Assembly (NCBI RefSeq): GCF_000012365.1
Contig: NC_007651.1
Coordinates: 1,612,001 to 1,676,000, forward strand
DNA length: 64,000 bases
Source: Burkholderia thailandensis E264
GTDB lineage: Bacteria > Pseudomonadota > Gammaproteobacteria > Burkholderiales > Burkholderiaceae
Direction: 5' to 3'
The translations under genes and the position numbers were made by a program. The notes under the pieces are model-generated. The model had not been told where the DNA came from, made no database searches, and worked only from the letters and a program-made list of their open reading frames with translations. Positions 37,100 to 49,217 of this stretch are shown one piece after another. How positions within the stretch are numbered: position 1 is the first letter of the stretch; every line of letters starts with the position of its first letter.

Positions 37100-38815
37100 A
37101 GTCCTATGCCTACCCGTTAGTTTAAGCGGGAGACTGTGTCCGGAGATTCAGGGGGCCGTTCCAGACAACGTTGAGGTGGCTCTTATTCGCAGGGTGGCAA
37201 CGACACCGTTCCAGTGGAATAAAGCAACTCCGGAAGATTTCGTCCCGAACGAGTACGACGTTAGTGAGCTTGCCATACACTTGCCAGCGCTCGACGCCAT
37301 CTGGCGGCCTGATGGCGTCATCTCAGGTGTGGTTACGCCGATGCCTCCGGCTTCTCAATGTTCGCTCGAAGTCTGGAACGGTGTGGCCTGTGAACATGAA
37401 GCCACTGTTACCGTGGCTGCTGACGGAGATTTTGCGACGGGCTCGCTGCAATCCAGCGATGCGCCAGGCGGCCGGTTGCTCAAGCTCAAGGCTGGATCCT
37501 TCGTAGCCAAGGGCTGGCTGAACGTCGAAACAGAACTGCGGATGTCACCGCGCGACAGGCAGCTCGTACGAGCTGCCGCCCGGGTTTCGGCAGGAATGGC
37601 AACGGGCCAGGACCTTTGGGCCATTTACGATGTGCTGCGCGAGGCTATGAGAACGCCGTCCATGGGTGGTTCAACACCGCGCCATTCAACTGTGGCCAAA
37701 AATGTCGAGCCGGTCGTTCAAAAAGCGAGCACCACGACGTACGTTGGGTGGAGCGACATCGATTTTACGCAGATGGGGGCATCCAATCCCCTTGAGATGC
37801 AATGTCTGACTGCGGCTTTCAAGCACCTGAATGGAGACCTGGCGCGCGGTGGCGGTCCGAGTGCTGGCCACAAGTCTGCTGAGCTCGTGCTCCTTCGTAA
37901 CGCGGGTGACGAGTTCGGCGATGACGCTACCGCTCCCGGAACGAACACCACGGAAGGCGCCGATACCCTCGAAGATGCACAGGCCGCTATGCTCGATGTT
38001 CTCCCGGACTCGCTCGCGCGGGACGCGACACATCCGCTCCTGACAGGTGCAGTTACGCTCGCCGCCAGCGAGGCACTCAAGCGGGCGTTTGCGCGCCGGC
38101 GCGGACTTGCGACCAGCGGCAATTCCTTTTTCGCCGGCAGTGACCTCGCATACGGACTGGATTCGTGGCTGACACGATTCAGCGCATTCGACTACGGCGA
38201 TGGCAATCGTCAGCGACTGATTTCCGCCTTCTGTACGTTGGCGTGCTGCGCGGTGTACTACGCGAAACCCGCGACCTCCCAGATCGTCTGTGGGACTGTC
38301 AAGGAAGCGGTGCGGGTGCTGGTGGGGTATGTTCCGGATGAAGCAGCGTGGACACAGCGCGTCCAGCTGACACTACCAACACTGCCGTTTGTCCGTGTGC
38401 CGGTGGAAGACCGGGTTGGCGTTGCGCAGACGGCAGCGCTCATCGCGAAGGCGCTGACCACGCGTGAGCAGCTCGAGCAGCTGATTGTGGCGATTTTCAC
38501 GGACAAGGCGCGGCCCGACCTTCCGGTCGACACGTACGGGCCCGTAATCCAGCGCCTGGAGGCGTATCGCAAAAAGCCACCCATCGGGAAGAACAAGAGG
38601 GTCTTCGGCGTTGTTAAAAGCGCAAACGCACCGTTCGGATGCCCGGGTTGTTTTGTGAATATCAAGGACACGGCCGAACTGGGCGCACTTCGTTCCACGC
38701 AGGCACTCGTCCATAACTGTCAACGCGTCATATTCTTGGGACTGGACGTGTCTGCGCTTCGTGCTGCGCTTCCGTCGAATATTGAGTTTGGTGTTGTTCT
38801 GCCGGAGAAACGTTC

Positions 38816-40567
38816 GTGATTACTGCACCTTCATTTACCGCTCCGGCTCCGACGTCGCTCGCACCAGACCCTCTCGGCACACAGAGCGTCAACATGGCGC
38901 TCTATCGTTCGGTGTTCCCCGGCATCAACAATGTCGCACAGTACATTCGTGTCTACTCGGCGTTGAGCTGGATGGTCCTGAAAATAGACGAGGCCGCTGT
39001 TGCACGTGGTGCGACCCAGGAGGAGGCGCTCGAGATTTCGACGCGCGGCATGGAGAAAATGGAGCTCCTGTTGACGTGGTCCAACACCCTCAACGGTGTG
39101 GACGGGATGCCTGGGAGTCGACGGCTTTGGCCAACGGACCCTGCCCGGAAGGTTGAGCTGCGCTTTGACGTCTTGATGGGAGAAGAGCAGGACAAGGCCG
39201 TCAAGGCGGGCAAGGTGGATATTGACTTCTCCAACAGTGCGCGGTTCCTAAGTGCGCCGGAGTACCGGCCGAGTGCAGTGAATGGACTACGGTTTCTGGC
39301 GGTCACCGGTATTGCTGGGATGTGGCAGTTGACGCAGGGGGGCATGGAACTCGCCGCCGCATTCCAGGCGATGCTCGATAAGTCCCAGCATCCCCTCGCT
39401 GACTGGTTGGCGGACCCCACCGCAACGACTATCACGCAGGCCGAGGTCAAAGCCTTGTGGAACCCTGTGTTGAACGTCAGGGAGGCCGCGGTGGACGAAC
39501 GTGAGGCGTTCCTTGCGCATTACTTCCCTCCGCCTGACGCGTCGCCGTCCGTGCCGCGTTGGCGTCATAGGCACAAGGGGCTCACGCTCGCGCTGCGAGC
39601 CATCGAGACTGCGGAGAGCAACTTCGAGGCGTCCGAAGGCTTTGTCCCTGTAGACGCAATCCGCCACACGATGGGTAGCAGACTCGCGCCGAATGGACGG
39701 GAGCTTGCGGACGAGACGCTGGAGGACATTGCTGGGTACTGGACATCCCTCCAATATCGCCAGTACCTCAAGCTCGCGCTGGAAACGCTCTTTCGTGCCA
39801 CCGAATTTGTGGTCCACAATTCCGTGCTCGGGAACAGCGCGCGAGAGGTGACTGCCGTTTCGGCCGCAGTGGGCGCATACTCTTCTGCCGGGTTGCCGAC
39901 CGATGTTGTACTGGCCGATGTGGCTTCGAGATTGCGCAGCAGCCTGCTCAGGGGGGAGGAGTCGCTCTATCGGAGTGGGATGCGTGTTCCTGCGCTCGAC
40001 ATGAAGACTCGAATGGCAGCGCTGTTGTCCGCCGGCTGGTCCATTCGGCTGGCTTCTTCAAAAGGAATCAACGCCGTCTATGCAGCGCTACAGGCAGTCG
40101 GCGCGCTCGCCTGTGAGGCTCTCGTCTACTGCGCCCTCGATGCGACGGTCTGGCAAGACCGTCAGGGGTTCCGGATGACCGTAGACGGGGACCGGCTGCC
40201 CTTGACCGAACTCGTGCAGCTCTTTGCTGACTTCTCGAACGCCTCACCGGCAGATTTCGTGGCGCAGGTTGTGCGGGATTATGTGGTCAACCTCCATTTC
40301 CGGGTCGTCCGCGAGCGAACCGAGTGGGAGCGCAATCCCCGGGACCGGTACAGGTTCATCATGGGCGACCAGGGGCTTGAGCGGAACCTGAACACGGAGC
40401 GCGACTTGATAAACATTGACATCATGTCGGACCTGTTGCACCGGGCGCTCAATCTGATGGCGCGCTCCGGCTTGCTCGAGCAACGTGGGCCTCAAGGCAA
40501 CGAGAATGAATTTCGGCTGACCGAGGCAGGGCGCCTCAGGGCCAGCCAAGCCCTCGAGATGGCGTAG
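38816..40567 (+). CDS. Unknown 583-residue protein, partner of the PLD protein
   Basis: Starts at a GTG that overlaps the stop of the PLD gene (GTGA), so the two are translationally coupled. No known domain was recognised over most of its length, which is largely helical and Ala-rich. The last 80 residues (DIMSDLLHRALNLMARSGLLEQRG...NEFRLTEAGRLRASQALEMA) look like a winged helix, suggesting a DNA-binding or protein-docking end. The pair forms a two-gene module of unknown role between IS elements. Confidence 0.65.
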   Translation: MITAPSFTAPAPTSLAPDPLGTQSVNMALYRSVFPGINNVAQYIRVYSALSWMVLKIDEAAVARGATQEEALEISTRGMEKMELLLTWSNTLNGVDGMPGSRRLWPTDPARKVELRFDVLMGEEQDKAVKAGKVDIDFSNSARFLSAPEYRPSAVNGLRFLAVTGIAGMWQLTQGGMELAAAFQAMLDKSQHPLADWLADPTATTITQAEVKALWNPVLNVREAAVDEREAFLAHYFPPPDASPSVPRWRHRHKGLTLALRAIETAESNFEASEGFVPVDAIRHTMGSRLAPNGRELADETLEDIAGYWTSLQYRQYLKLALETLFRATEFVVHNSVLGNSAREVTAVSAAVGAYSSAGLPTDVVLADVASRLRSSLLRGEESLYRSGMRVPALDMKTRMAALLSAGWSIRLASSKGINAVYAALQAVGALACEALVYCALDATVWQDRQGFRMTVDGDRLPLTELVQLFADFSNASPADFVAQVVRDYVVNLHFRVVRERTEWERNPRDRYRFIMGDQGLERNLNTERDLINIDIMSDLLHRALNLMARSGLLEQRGPQGNENEFRLTEAGRLRASQALEMA

Positions 40568-41224
40568 CATCCTCGCACTGGTGTTTCTGAGCCTCACCCG
40601 AAAGAGCTCTAGCGTCACCCAGCATCATCTCGAGAACAAGCGAGTGCGGCATCTTCTGCGCCAAGGGACTGGTATCGCGGCGATTTCTGCCATTGAAGCT
40701 CTGGTTGCTCGACTGGCCGCTACGGGTGGAAGAGAGGCGGCGCGTCAGGTGGCGGTCGGCCGCAAGCGGCCCGTACAACTACGAGGGTTGGGGAGCGGCT
40801 CCAGACTGGGGGTGTGAATGTTCGAAGAGGGGCGGTTGACTCGTTGGTAACGGCTTCACAGAGCCTGTTGCTTCAGTCACGCCTCCAGCTTCGATCAGTG
40901 CAGCGCTGCGGCTTGCAATTGCCTCGTTGGCGAGGCAGAAAATTCAAAGTGATTTGACCCCTTCGCCGGAAACTAGCTTGAGACATAAGGGGATTCCCCA
41001 GATTGGGCATGGAAGCGTGCGCGCAAGGCTGAACTGGCGCTAGTGCGTCGCGGGATCACGGTCGATGAAGGTTGCACTGGAGCCGGGGCGTCATCGTAAC
41101 CTATTGTTTTTTTAGGTAAAAAATTTACTCATTGGGGCGTGCGGCGCGTTGCCGAATTCAAACTTAAGTGGATGATGTTCCAAGTTGGCTGAATCTCGAC
41201 ACGAATCGCGCGTGTCGGCACTTC
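40568..41224. other. Right edge of the island; no gene recognised
   Basis: About 650 bases between the last island gene and the groES promoter. The part at 40570-40820 has open frames on both strands with no family signature, and may be a decayed element. A run of short A/T-rich sequence around 41100-41150 precedes the promoter. No tRNA or attachment-site duplication was seen. Confidence 0.35.
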
Positions 41225-41253
41225 TTGAATTTGTCAAAACCCGTCCATATAAT
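41225..41253 (+). promoter_or_regulatory. groESL promoter
   Basis: TTGAAT (41225-41230), a 17-bp spacer, and TATAAT (41248-41253). The -10 element abuts the CIRCE operator, so repressor binding would block initiation. Confidence 0.8.
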
Positions 41254-41279
41254 TAGCACTCGCTGCACGAGAGTGCTAA
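41253..41279 (+). promoter_or_regulatory. CIRCE operator (HrcA binding site)
   Basis: Perfect TTAGCACTC-N9-GAGTGCTAA, the conserved heat-shock operator recognised by HrcA. Located 75 bp upstream of groES. Confidence 0.96.
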
Positions 41280-41354
41280 CAATTCCTGCCGGGCGGCGAG
41301 CCGCTCGGTAGTTTCCCTCAGCGTTCTTCAGTCTCAATCAAGAGAGGAGTGAAT

Positions 41355-41648
41355 ATGAACCTTCGTCCGTTGCACGATCGCGTGATCGTCAAGCGCCTGG
41401 ATCAGGAAACCAAGACTGCGTCGGGCATCGTCATTCCCGATGCAGCTGCGGAAAAGCCGGATCAAGGCGAAGTCCTGGCCATCGGCCCGGGCAAGCGCGA
41501 TGACAAGGGCGCTCCGATCGCACTCGACGTGAAGGTCGGCGATCGTGTTCTGTTCGGCAAGTATGCTGGCCAAACCGTCAAGGTCGACGGCCAGGAACTG
41601 CTCGTAATGCGCGAAGAAGACATCATGGCCGTGGTCAACGCTCAGTAA
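41355..41648 (+). CDS. groES: Co-chaperonin GroES
   Basis: 97 residues from ATG 41355 (AGAGAGGAGTG upstream). Typical Gro[20 protein letters not shown], the mobile loop with [11 protein letters not shown], and [20 protein letters not shown]. It caps GroEL during protein folding. First gene of a heat-shock operon under CIRCE/HrcA control. Confidence 0.97.
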   Translation: MNLRPLHDRVIVKRLDQETKTASGIVIPDAAAEKPDQGEVLAIGPGKRDDKGAPIALDVKVGDRVLFGKYAGQTVKVDGQELLVMREEDIMAVVNAQ

Positions 41649-41692
41649 GCGTTCACCAACGGATCACAATCTCAGAGATTTCAAGGAGTTAG

Positions 41693-43336
<1,644 letters not shown>

Positions 43337-43384
43337 TCGGCTAGACGCCGATTGCATCGAAGGACGCGCGGCGACGCGCGTTCT

Positions 43385-43428
43385 CCCAAACGAAAACACC
43401 CGCAGCGCTGCGGGTGTTTTCGTTTGGG
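43385..43428. terminator. Bidirectional terminator between groEL and thiD
   Basis: CCCAAACGAAAACACCCGCAG pairs perfectly with its complement CTGCGGGTGTTTTCGTTTGGG, giving a long stem whose A-rich and T-rich sides allow termination in both directions. It lies 49 bp after groEL and downstream of the convergent thiD gene. Confidence 0.9.
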
Positions 43429-43636
43429 GCGGCGTGGCCGAATGTCGGCGGCGCGACAGGCATGGCTCGGGCCGATGGCTCGCGGTCGAGAGTCGGATGC
43501 CGGAAGCCAGTGTGCGCCGGCGCGTAGCGAGATGCGGGAAGCCGCAACCCGCAACCCGCCGAACCGCCGTTCATCCGCCGAATTGCCGCGCGCCCCGGCG
43601 CAGGCCGAGCCGGAGCCCGGCCTGCGCATCGTCGCG

Positions 43637-44485
43637 TCAGTTCGTCCGCTTGGCGATCCCGGCCGGCGCGGGCGACTCGTCTTCGTTGCTGCGGGCCCAG
43701 AAGAAGCGATCCGGCAGGTAAGCGCCCATCCCGGGACGAAACGCGTCGCGCGCCGCCTGGTACAGATATTCCTGCGCTTCGCGCACCGCCTCCGGCGGTT
43801 CCTGGCCATTCGCGAGCAGCGCGGCGATCGCCGCGCCGAGGGTGTCGGTGATGCCCATCAACCGGTGCGGCGTGCGTTCCCACAAGTCCTGCCTGATCTG
43901 GCCTTCCTCGCCGTACAGGGTATTGACGAGCCGGTGGGAACCGGTCTCGGTCGCCAGAATGTACTCGCAGCCCTGGCCGAGCAGATGCGACAGCGCGGCG
44001 TCGAGGTTCGGCGCCTCGGCGTCGCCGTCGGGTTGCGCGAGTGCGATGAGCGTCGCGTGGTCGGCGACGAGAAGCGTCGTTTGCGGCGCGAGCAGGTCGG
44101 CGATCGATTCGCGCAAGTCGTCGGCGGCGAGCACGTGCTCGTCGTCGAGCGTGAAGTCCGGTGCGAGGACGAGCGGCACGCCGTCGTAGTCGGCGACCAC
44201 TTCGGCGATCGCGCTCACGACTTCCGCCCGTGTCGCCGCGCCGATCTTGAACGCCGCGACGGGCATGTCCTCGAGCAGCATGCGCGCCTGAGCGGCGACG
44301 GTGTCGGGGTCTAGGCCGGTGACCTCGTCGCACGCGGCGGAGTCGCGCACCGTGTAGCCAGTCAGCACGGATACGCCGTGGCAGCCCATGCTCGCCAGAG
44401 TCATCAGGTCGGCCTGCAGGCCGGAGCCGCCCGTTGGATCGGACAGGCCGAAAGTGAGGACGATCGGAGGGGTGTTGCTGGACAT
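43637..44485 (-). CDS. thiD: Hydroxymethylpyrimidine/phosphomethylpyrimidine kinase
   Basis: 282 residues. Ribokinase-fold kinase for HMP(-P) in thiamine synthesis: VLTFGLSDPTGGSGLQADL (substrate and dimer region), GVSVLTGYTVRDS, FKIGAATRAEVVSAIAEV, VLAPDF. The canonical anion-hole GTGCT is MGITDTLGAA here, so the Cys normally near the active Asp is absent, though the Asp (TDTLGAA) remains. Convergent with groEL. Confidence 0.88.
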   Translation of the reverse strand: MSSNTPPIVLTFGLSDPTGGSGLQADLMTLASMGCHGVSVLTGYTVRDSAACDEVTGLDPDTVAAQARMLLEDMPVAAFKIGAATRAEVVSAIAEVVADYDGVPLVLAPDFTLDDEHVLAADDLRESIADLLAPQTTLLVADHATLIALAQPDGDAEAPNLDAALSHLLGQGCEYILATETGSHRLVNTLYGEEGQIRQDLWERTPHRLMGITDTLGAAIAALLANGQEPPEAVREAQEYLYQAARDAFRPGMGAYLPDRFFWARSNEDESPAPAGIAKRTN

Positions 44486-44704
44486 GAAAATGGGGAATGA
44501 GGAAACGATGAAGCCGGTTGGCGGGGTGCACCAGCTCGGTGCGCCCGCGCAGTCAATTATGCGGCGGATTCGGCCTGCCCGAAGCGTTTTTTTATCGCGT
44601 TGCAGCGAGCAAACGCGACTAGAGGCCGATTGCTAGGCAGTCCGCCGCCGACACGGTACCATCATGGCTCTCAAATCAACGGACTTTCCTTTACGCGGCT
44701 TAAG

Positions 44705-44875
44705 ATGGAATATAAAAGCTGGATGTGCCTGATCTGCGGCTGGATTTACGACGAAGAAGCTGGGTTGCCGGAGGAGGGCATCGCCCCAGGCACACGCTGG
44801 GAAGACGTTCCCATCAATTGGACATGCCCGGAGTGCGGCGCGCGCAAGGAAGATTTCGAGATGGTCCAGATCTGA
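44705..44875 (+). CDS. rubA: Rubredoxin
   Basis: 56 residues: MEYKSWMCLICGWIYDEEAG, then WTCPECGARKEDFEMVQI. Both CxxCG iron-binding knuckles (CLICG, CPECG) are present with the usual spacing. Small cytoplasmic electron carrier with a single FeCys4 site. Confidence 0.96.
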   Translation: MEYKSWMCLICGWIYDEEAGLPEEGIAPGTRWEDVPINWTCPECGARKEDFEMVQI

Positions 44876-44973
44876 CCGTCTCGCGTCGGCGGTTCGGCAT
44901 TGAGCGAACCGGCGGCGCCGGCGCGGCGGCATCGACGGGTTGAGGCGCCGCTCGCGGCGCGGCTTCGTTTCTG

Positions 44974-46305
44974 GTGCTGACGCTCGTGCCCATTACCTCA
45001 GAAATCGCAACGGTTCCGGTTCTCGACGCCTTGCCCAATCCGCGAGGCGGCGCAGTGCCCGCGGCCGAGGCGGCGCTGCGCGCCGCGCAACAGGCGTTCG
45101 AGCGGCGAGCCGATCCGGCCGGGTCGCTTGCCGCCGCAGCAGCGGCGCTGAGGGAGGCGGGGTGGCTCGCCGCGCAACGCTTTGTCGTCGCGTTGGCCCA
45201 TGCCGCGCCAATCGCCGCGATCGAGTTGCAGCCGATCGCATTCGAGGCCGCGCTGCGGGATTTCCGCGCGGCGCTCGAGCGGCACAATTTGCGCGAGCTC
45301 GCCTGCTCGCCGCTTCTCTTCGAGCATTACTGCGCGCTGCGCGCGCAGGCTGCGAGCGACTTGCGCATGGATACGCCGCACGGCGTGCTCGCGCTTGCCG
45401 GCCGGCCGGTGCCGCCCGCGACGCTGTATGCGCTGTCGCCGCATGCGCTCGCGCATCTGCGCGCGCGCTACGAGCAAGCGCTCCTTGGGGCGCTGCGTGC
45501 GTCCGAGACGGCGACCGACAAGGCGCTCGACGGGCTCGCCGATTGCGCGGCCGAACTCGCCGGTCCGTCTCCCTATGACTTTTGGCGCCTCGCCGGCGCG
45601 TGCATGCGGGTGCTGCGCGTGCGCGGCGGCGTCGAGCTCAAGCGCTTTCTCGCACGCTGCAATCTGTTGCTCGGCGAGCAGGCGCGCGGATTGCGGATCG
45701 CGCCCGCGGCGCTCGTCGACGAGGCGCTCGCGCTTTTCTGGCGCGACTACGCGCTGTATGGCGCGGCGGCCGAGGACGTCGCCGACGTCGAACTGCTGCA
45801 CGACTACGGGTTGACCGTCGCGTGGCACGTTGCGGGCACGCAGGCGTCCGAGGCCCTGTGGGAGGCCGACGCCGCGCGCGCCGAGGCGGATGCGGTGCGG
45901 GCCGCTGCGACGCGCGAGCTCGGCGTCGTCACGGTCAACGCCCAGGCGTATGACGATTTCCTGCAGACCGCCGATGCGTCGATGAGCGAACTGGCGCTCG
46001 ATCCGCGCGCGGCCGACGCGGGCGCCGCGCTGCGGGCGGCGCAGGCCGCGTATCGCGTCGGCTCGGCTGCGTGCGCGCTCGGTCTCGGGCATACGGCGCT
46101 TCTCTCCGATGCGCTCGGGCTCGCCTGGCGTCGCCACGCGCATCTCGGCGCGATGGGCGACGCATGTGCCGCGGCATGCAGGCAGGCGGCCGAAGCGTTG
46201 CGCGCCGCGCTGCACAGGATCGCGGCGGGGATGGCGCCGCCCGATCTGTCCGACGCGTGCGCGTCGCTCGCGGGCGCGTTGTCGGGAGCGGCCCGCGGCG
46301 CATGA
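44974..46305 (+). CDS. Unknown Ala-rich protein, possibly related to the N-terminal region of PilL/ChpA
   Basis: 443 residues from a GTG at 44974 (MLTLVPITSEIATVPVLDAL). Almost entirely helical and Ala-rich. The segment SPYDFWRLAGACMRVLRVRGGVELKRFLARCNLLL recalls the pre-HPt N-terminal region of the type IV pilus chemosensory kinase ChpA/PilL, which in other Burkholderia lies downstream of rubredoxin. No HPt, kinase or receiver domain follows. It may be a reduced remnant of that system; this is inference. Strong G/C third-position bias supports a real gene. Confidence 0.6.
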   Translation: MLTLVPITSEIATVPVLDALPNPRGGAVPAAEAALRAAQQAFERRADPAGSLAAAAAALREAGWLAAQRFVVALAHAAPIAAIELQPIAFEAALRDFRAALERHNLRELACSPLLFEHYCALRAQAASDLRMDTPHGVLALAGRPVPPATLYALSPHALAHLRARYEQALLGALRASETATDKALDGLADCAAELAGPSPYDFWRLAGACMRVLRVRGGVELKRFLARCNLLLGEQARGLRIAPAALVDEALALFWRDYALYGAAAEDVADVELLHDYGLTVAWHVAGTQASEALWEADAARAEADAVRAAATRELGVVTVNAQAYDDFLQTADASMSELALDPRAADAGAALRAAQAAYRVGSAACALGLGHTALLSDALGLAWRRHAHLGAMGDACAAACRQAAEALRAALHRIAAGMAPPDLSDACASLAGALSGAARGA

Positions 46306-46501
46306 CGGGGCACGCGGCGGGGCGTGCCGCACGGCCGGATTCTTGCTTTCGGCCGATGCGGCGCAATCGCGCGCGGCGCGCGTGCCGATTGGTCGCGAAC
46401 GCGTGATAGAGTGAGCGATATGTCGTGTCGACCCGCGCGGCGTACGAGGCCGCGACATGCGGCGTCCTTCGCGCCGCGAGGTCTTTGCTAAAATTCAAAC
46501 C

Positions 46502-47080
46502 ATGTCAAAGAGTTCCGATCGCATCAACCTCACCAACCAGTTCCTGATCGCCATGCCGAACATGGCGGATCCGACGTTTTCGGGAACGGTGGTCTATCTT
46601 TGCGATCACAGCGAGCGCGGCGCGCTCGGCCTCGTCATCAATCGTCCGACCGACATCGATCTCGAGTCGCTGTTCAATCGCATCGACCTGAAGCTCGAAA
46701 TCGAGCCGCTGCTGCACATCCCCGTGTACTTCGGCGGCCCGGTGCAGACCGAGCGCGGCTTCGTGCTGCACGAGCCGGTCGAGGGCAGTTCGTACAACTC
46801 GTCGATGACGGTCGAAGGCGGGCTCGAGATGACGACGTCGAAGGACGTGCTCGAGGCGGTCGCGACGGGCACGGGTCCGAAGCGCTTCCTGTTGACGCTC
46901 GGCCATGCAGGCTGGGGCGCGGGCCAGCTCGAGGAAGAGATTTCGAAGAACGGCTGGCTCACGGTCGCGGCCGATCCGCGGATCGTGTTCGACACGCCCG
47001 CCGAGGAGCGCTTCGAAGCGGCGCTCGGGCTGCTCGGCGTGAGTTCGTCGATGCTTTCCGGCGAGGCAGGGCACGCATGA
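46502..47080 (+). CDS. yqgE: YqgE/AlgH family protein
   Basis: 192 residues. Family signature: [70 protein letters not shown]. Always found next to ruvX in proteobacteria, as here (ATGA overlap with the next gene). Molecular role not defined. Confidence 0.95.
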   Translation: MSKSSDRINLTNQFLIAMPNMADPTFSGTVVYLCDHSERGALGLVINRPTDIDLESLFNRIDLKLEIEPLLHIPVYFGGPVQTERGFVLHEPVEGSSYNSSMTVEGGLEMTTSKDVLEAVATGTGPKRFLLTLGHAGWGAGQLEEEISKNGWLTVAADPRIVFDTPAEERFEAALGLLGVSSSMLSGEAGHA

Positions 47081-47503
47081 GCGCGGCGCTTTCGCGCGAC
47101 GCGACGCTCCTGGCGTTCGATTACGGCGAAAAGCGCATCGGCGTGGCGATCGGCAATCTGCTGACGCGCACGGCCCGTGCGCTCGTCATCGTGCCCAATC
47201 TGAATCGCGAGCACCGCTTCAAGGCGGTCGGCGAGCTGATCGCCGAATGGAAGCCGGATGCGCTCGTCGTCGGCCTGCCGCTGCATCCGGACGGCGCGCC
47301 GCACGAGATGACGCAGCGGGCGTTGCGCTTCGGCAATCAGCTGAATGGCCGCTTCAACCTGCCGGTGAGCTGGGTCGACGAACGCTACTCGTCGGTCGAG
47401 GCGCGCGCCGGCCTGCGCGCGCGCGGCGACGCCGCGAATCGCGTCGACGCCGAAGCCGCCCGCGTCATTCTTCAACAATTCCTCGACGGATTGCCCGATC
47501 AAC

Positions 47504-47517
<14 letters not shown>
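47077..47517 (+). CDS. ruvX: Putative Holliday junction resolvase / pre-16S rRNA nuclease YqgF
   Basis: 146 residues with an RNase H-like fold: [17 protein letters not shown] (catalytic Asp), [25 protein letters not shown] (catalytic Glu region), [16 protein letters not shown] (catalytic Asp). Needed for 16S rRNA 5'-end maturation. Overlaps yqgE by 4 bp and pyrR by 14 bp. Confidence 0.95.
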
Positions 47518-48022
<505 letters not shown>

Positions 48023-48101
48023 CGCGCGCGACGCATTCCGGCCGCCCGCGCGCATCGCGCATCCGGGCGCCGTTTGGCAACACGTTGGAATCACGCACAT
48101 C

Positions 48102-49133
48102 ATGACGACCGACACCTCCGGCCGCACCGGCGCTCCCGCCGCGGCCGCGCCCGCCGAGCGCTTTCGCTACGGCTTCCTGAAGGGCAACCCGCAGCTCACG
48201 AAGAACGGCGAGCTCAAGCATCTGTTGACGATCGAAGGGCTGCCGCGCGCAATCCTCAACCAGATTCTCGACACCGCCGAGCAGTTCGTCAGCGTGACCG
48301 ACCGCGAAGTGAAGAAGGTGCCGCTCCTGCGCGGCAAATCGGTGTTCAACCTGTTCTTCGAGAATTCGACGCGCACGCGCACGACGTTCGAGATCGCCGC
48401 GAAGCGGCTGTCCGCCGACGTGATCAACCTGAACATCAACGCGTCGTCGACGAGCAAGGGCGAGTCGCTCCTCGACACGATCAACAACCTGTCGGCGATG
48501 CACGCCGATCTCTTCGTCGTGCGCCACGCATCGAGCGGCGCGCCGTACCTGATCGCCGAGCACTGCGCGCCGCACGTGCACGTGATCAACGCGGGCGACG
48601 GCCGTCATGCGCACCCGACGCAGGGCCTCCTCGACATGTACACGATTCGCCACTACAAGCGCGACTTCACGAAGCTGCGCGTGGCGATCGTCGGCGATAT
48701 TCTCCATTCGCGCGTCGCGCGCTCGGACATTCACGCGCTGACGACGCTCGGCGTGCCCGAGGTGCGCGCGATCGGCCCGCGCACGCTGCTGCCGGGCGGG
48801 CTCGAGCAGATGGGCGTGCGCGTGTTCCACAACCTCGACGAAGGCCTGAAGGACGTCGACGTGATCATCATGCTGCGTCTGCAGAACGAGCGGATGAGCG
48901 GCGCGCTCTTGCCGTCCGCGCAGGAGTACTTCAAGAGCTGGGGCTTGACGCCCGAGCGTCTCGCGCTCGCCGCGCCCGACGCGATCGTGATGCACCCCGG
49001 GCCGATGAACCGCGGCGTCGAGATCGATTCGCAAGTGGCCGACGGCCCGCAATCGGTGATCCTGAACCAGGTGACGTTCGGCATTGCGGTGCGCATGGCC
49101 GTGATGGGGATCGTCGCGGGCACGAACGACTGA
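48102..49133 (+). CDS. pyrB: Aspartate carbamoyltransferase catalytic chain
   Basis: 343 residues. Carbamoyl-phosphate motif [13 protein letters not shown], then [46 protein letters not shown], and [11 protein letters not shown] are all typical. Catalyses the first committed step of pyrimidine synthesis. It is followed by an inactive-type dihydroorotase (pyrC'), matching the PyrB/PyrC' dodecamer of pseudomonads. Confidence 0.96.
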   Translation: MTTDTSGRTGAPAAAAPAERFRYGFLKGNPQLTKNGELKHLLTIEGLPRAILNQILDTAEQFVSVTDREVKKVPLLRGKSVFNLFFENSTRTRTTFEIAAKRLSADVINLNINASSTSKGESLLDTINNLSAMHADLFVVRHASSGAPYLIAEHCAPHVHVINAGDGRHAHPTQGLLDMYTIRHYKRDFTKLRVAIVGDILHSRVARSDIHALTTLGVPEVRAIGPRTLLPGGLEQMGVRVFHNLDEGLKDVDVIIMLRLQNERMSGALLPSAQEYFKSWGLTPERLALAAPDAIVMHPGPMNRGVEIDSQVADGPQSVILNQVTFGIAVRMAVMGIVAGTND

Positions 49134-49217
49134 CGCGGCGCGGCGCCGCGAAACGCCTGGGGCGCCGCGCATCGGTTTCGGCGAAATCAACGCAATCAAC
49201 GCATCAACAGACAGCGC

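Larger units (their letters stand above)
35828..37163 (-). mobile_element. IS3-family insertion sequence, IS2 group (1336 bp)
   Basis: Ends are TGGAATTGACCC... on the left and, on the opposite strand, TGGAACGGCCCCC... on the right, both continuing into CCGGACACAG. The 5-bp target duplication GACAA flanks it at 35823-35827 and 37164-37168. Length, end sequence and duplication length fit the IS2 group. Two overlapping reverse-strand frames encode OrfA and OrfB. Confidence 0.92.
34923..38819 (+). pseudogene. PLD-superfamily nuclease-like protein split by an IS2-group element
   Basis: The coding sequence occupies 34923-35827 and 37164-38819. Removing the IS (1336 bp) plus one GACAA duplication (5 bp) takes out exactly 447 codons and restores one 851-residue frame, read through ...SLYSTDN/VEVALIRR. 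The N-terminal 300 residues hold both HKD half-motifs: FFHPKLAYMERE...VVGSGNLT (H85, K87, N106) and FAHAKVFEAV...TGSVNAT (H271, K273, N291). The long C-terminal part (about 550 residues) is unknown and has a CPGCF motif near its end. As it stands, the 5' piece still encodes 314 residues with both half-motifs. The following gene overlaps the stop codon. Confidence 0.8.

Noticed and set aside
36450..37163. Forward frame entering the 3' PLD piece from within the IS
   Set aside because: This portion is antisense to the IS2-group transposase; only 37164 onward is native coding sequence.
40581..40817. Forward 78-codon frame and reverse 80-codon frame after the 583-aa gene
   Set aside because: No recognisable family and no ribosome site; possibly remnant DNA but not supported as a gene.
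44998..46458. 486-codon reverse frame opposite the 443-aa Ala-rich gene
   Set aside because: Arg-rich composition and no family; the forward frame has better codon bias and position.
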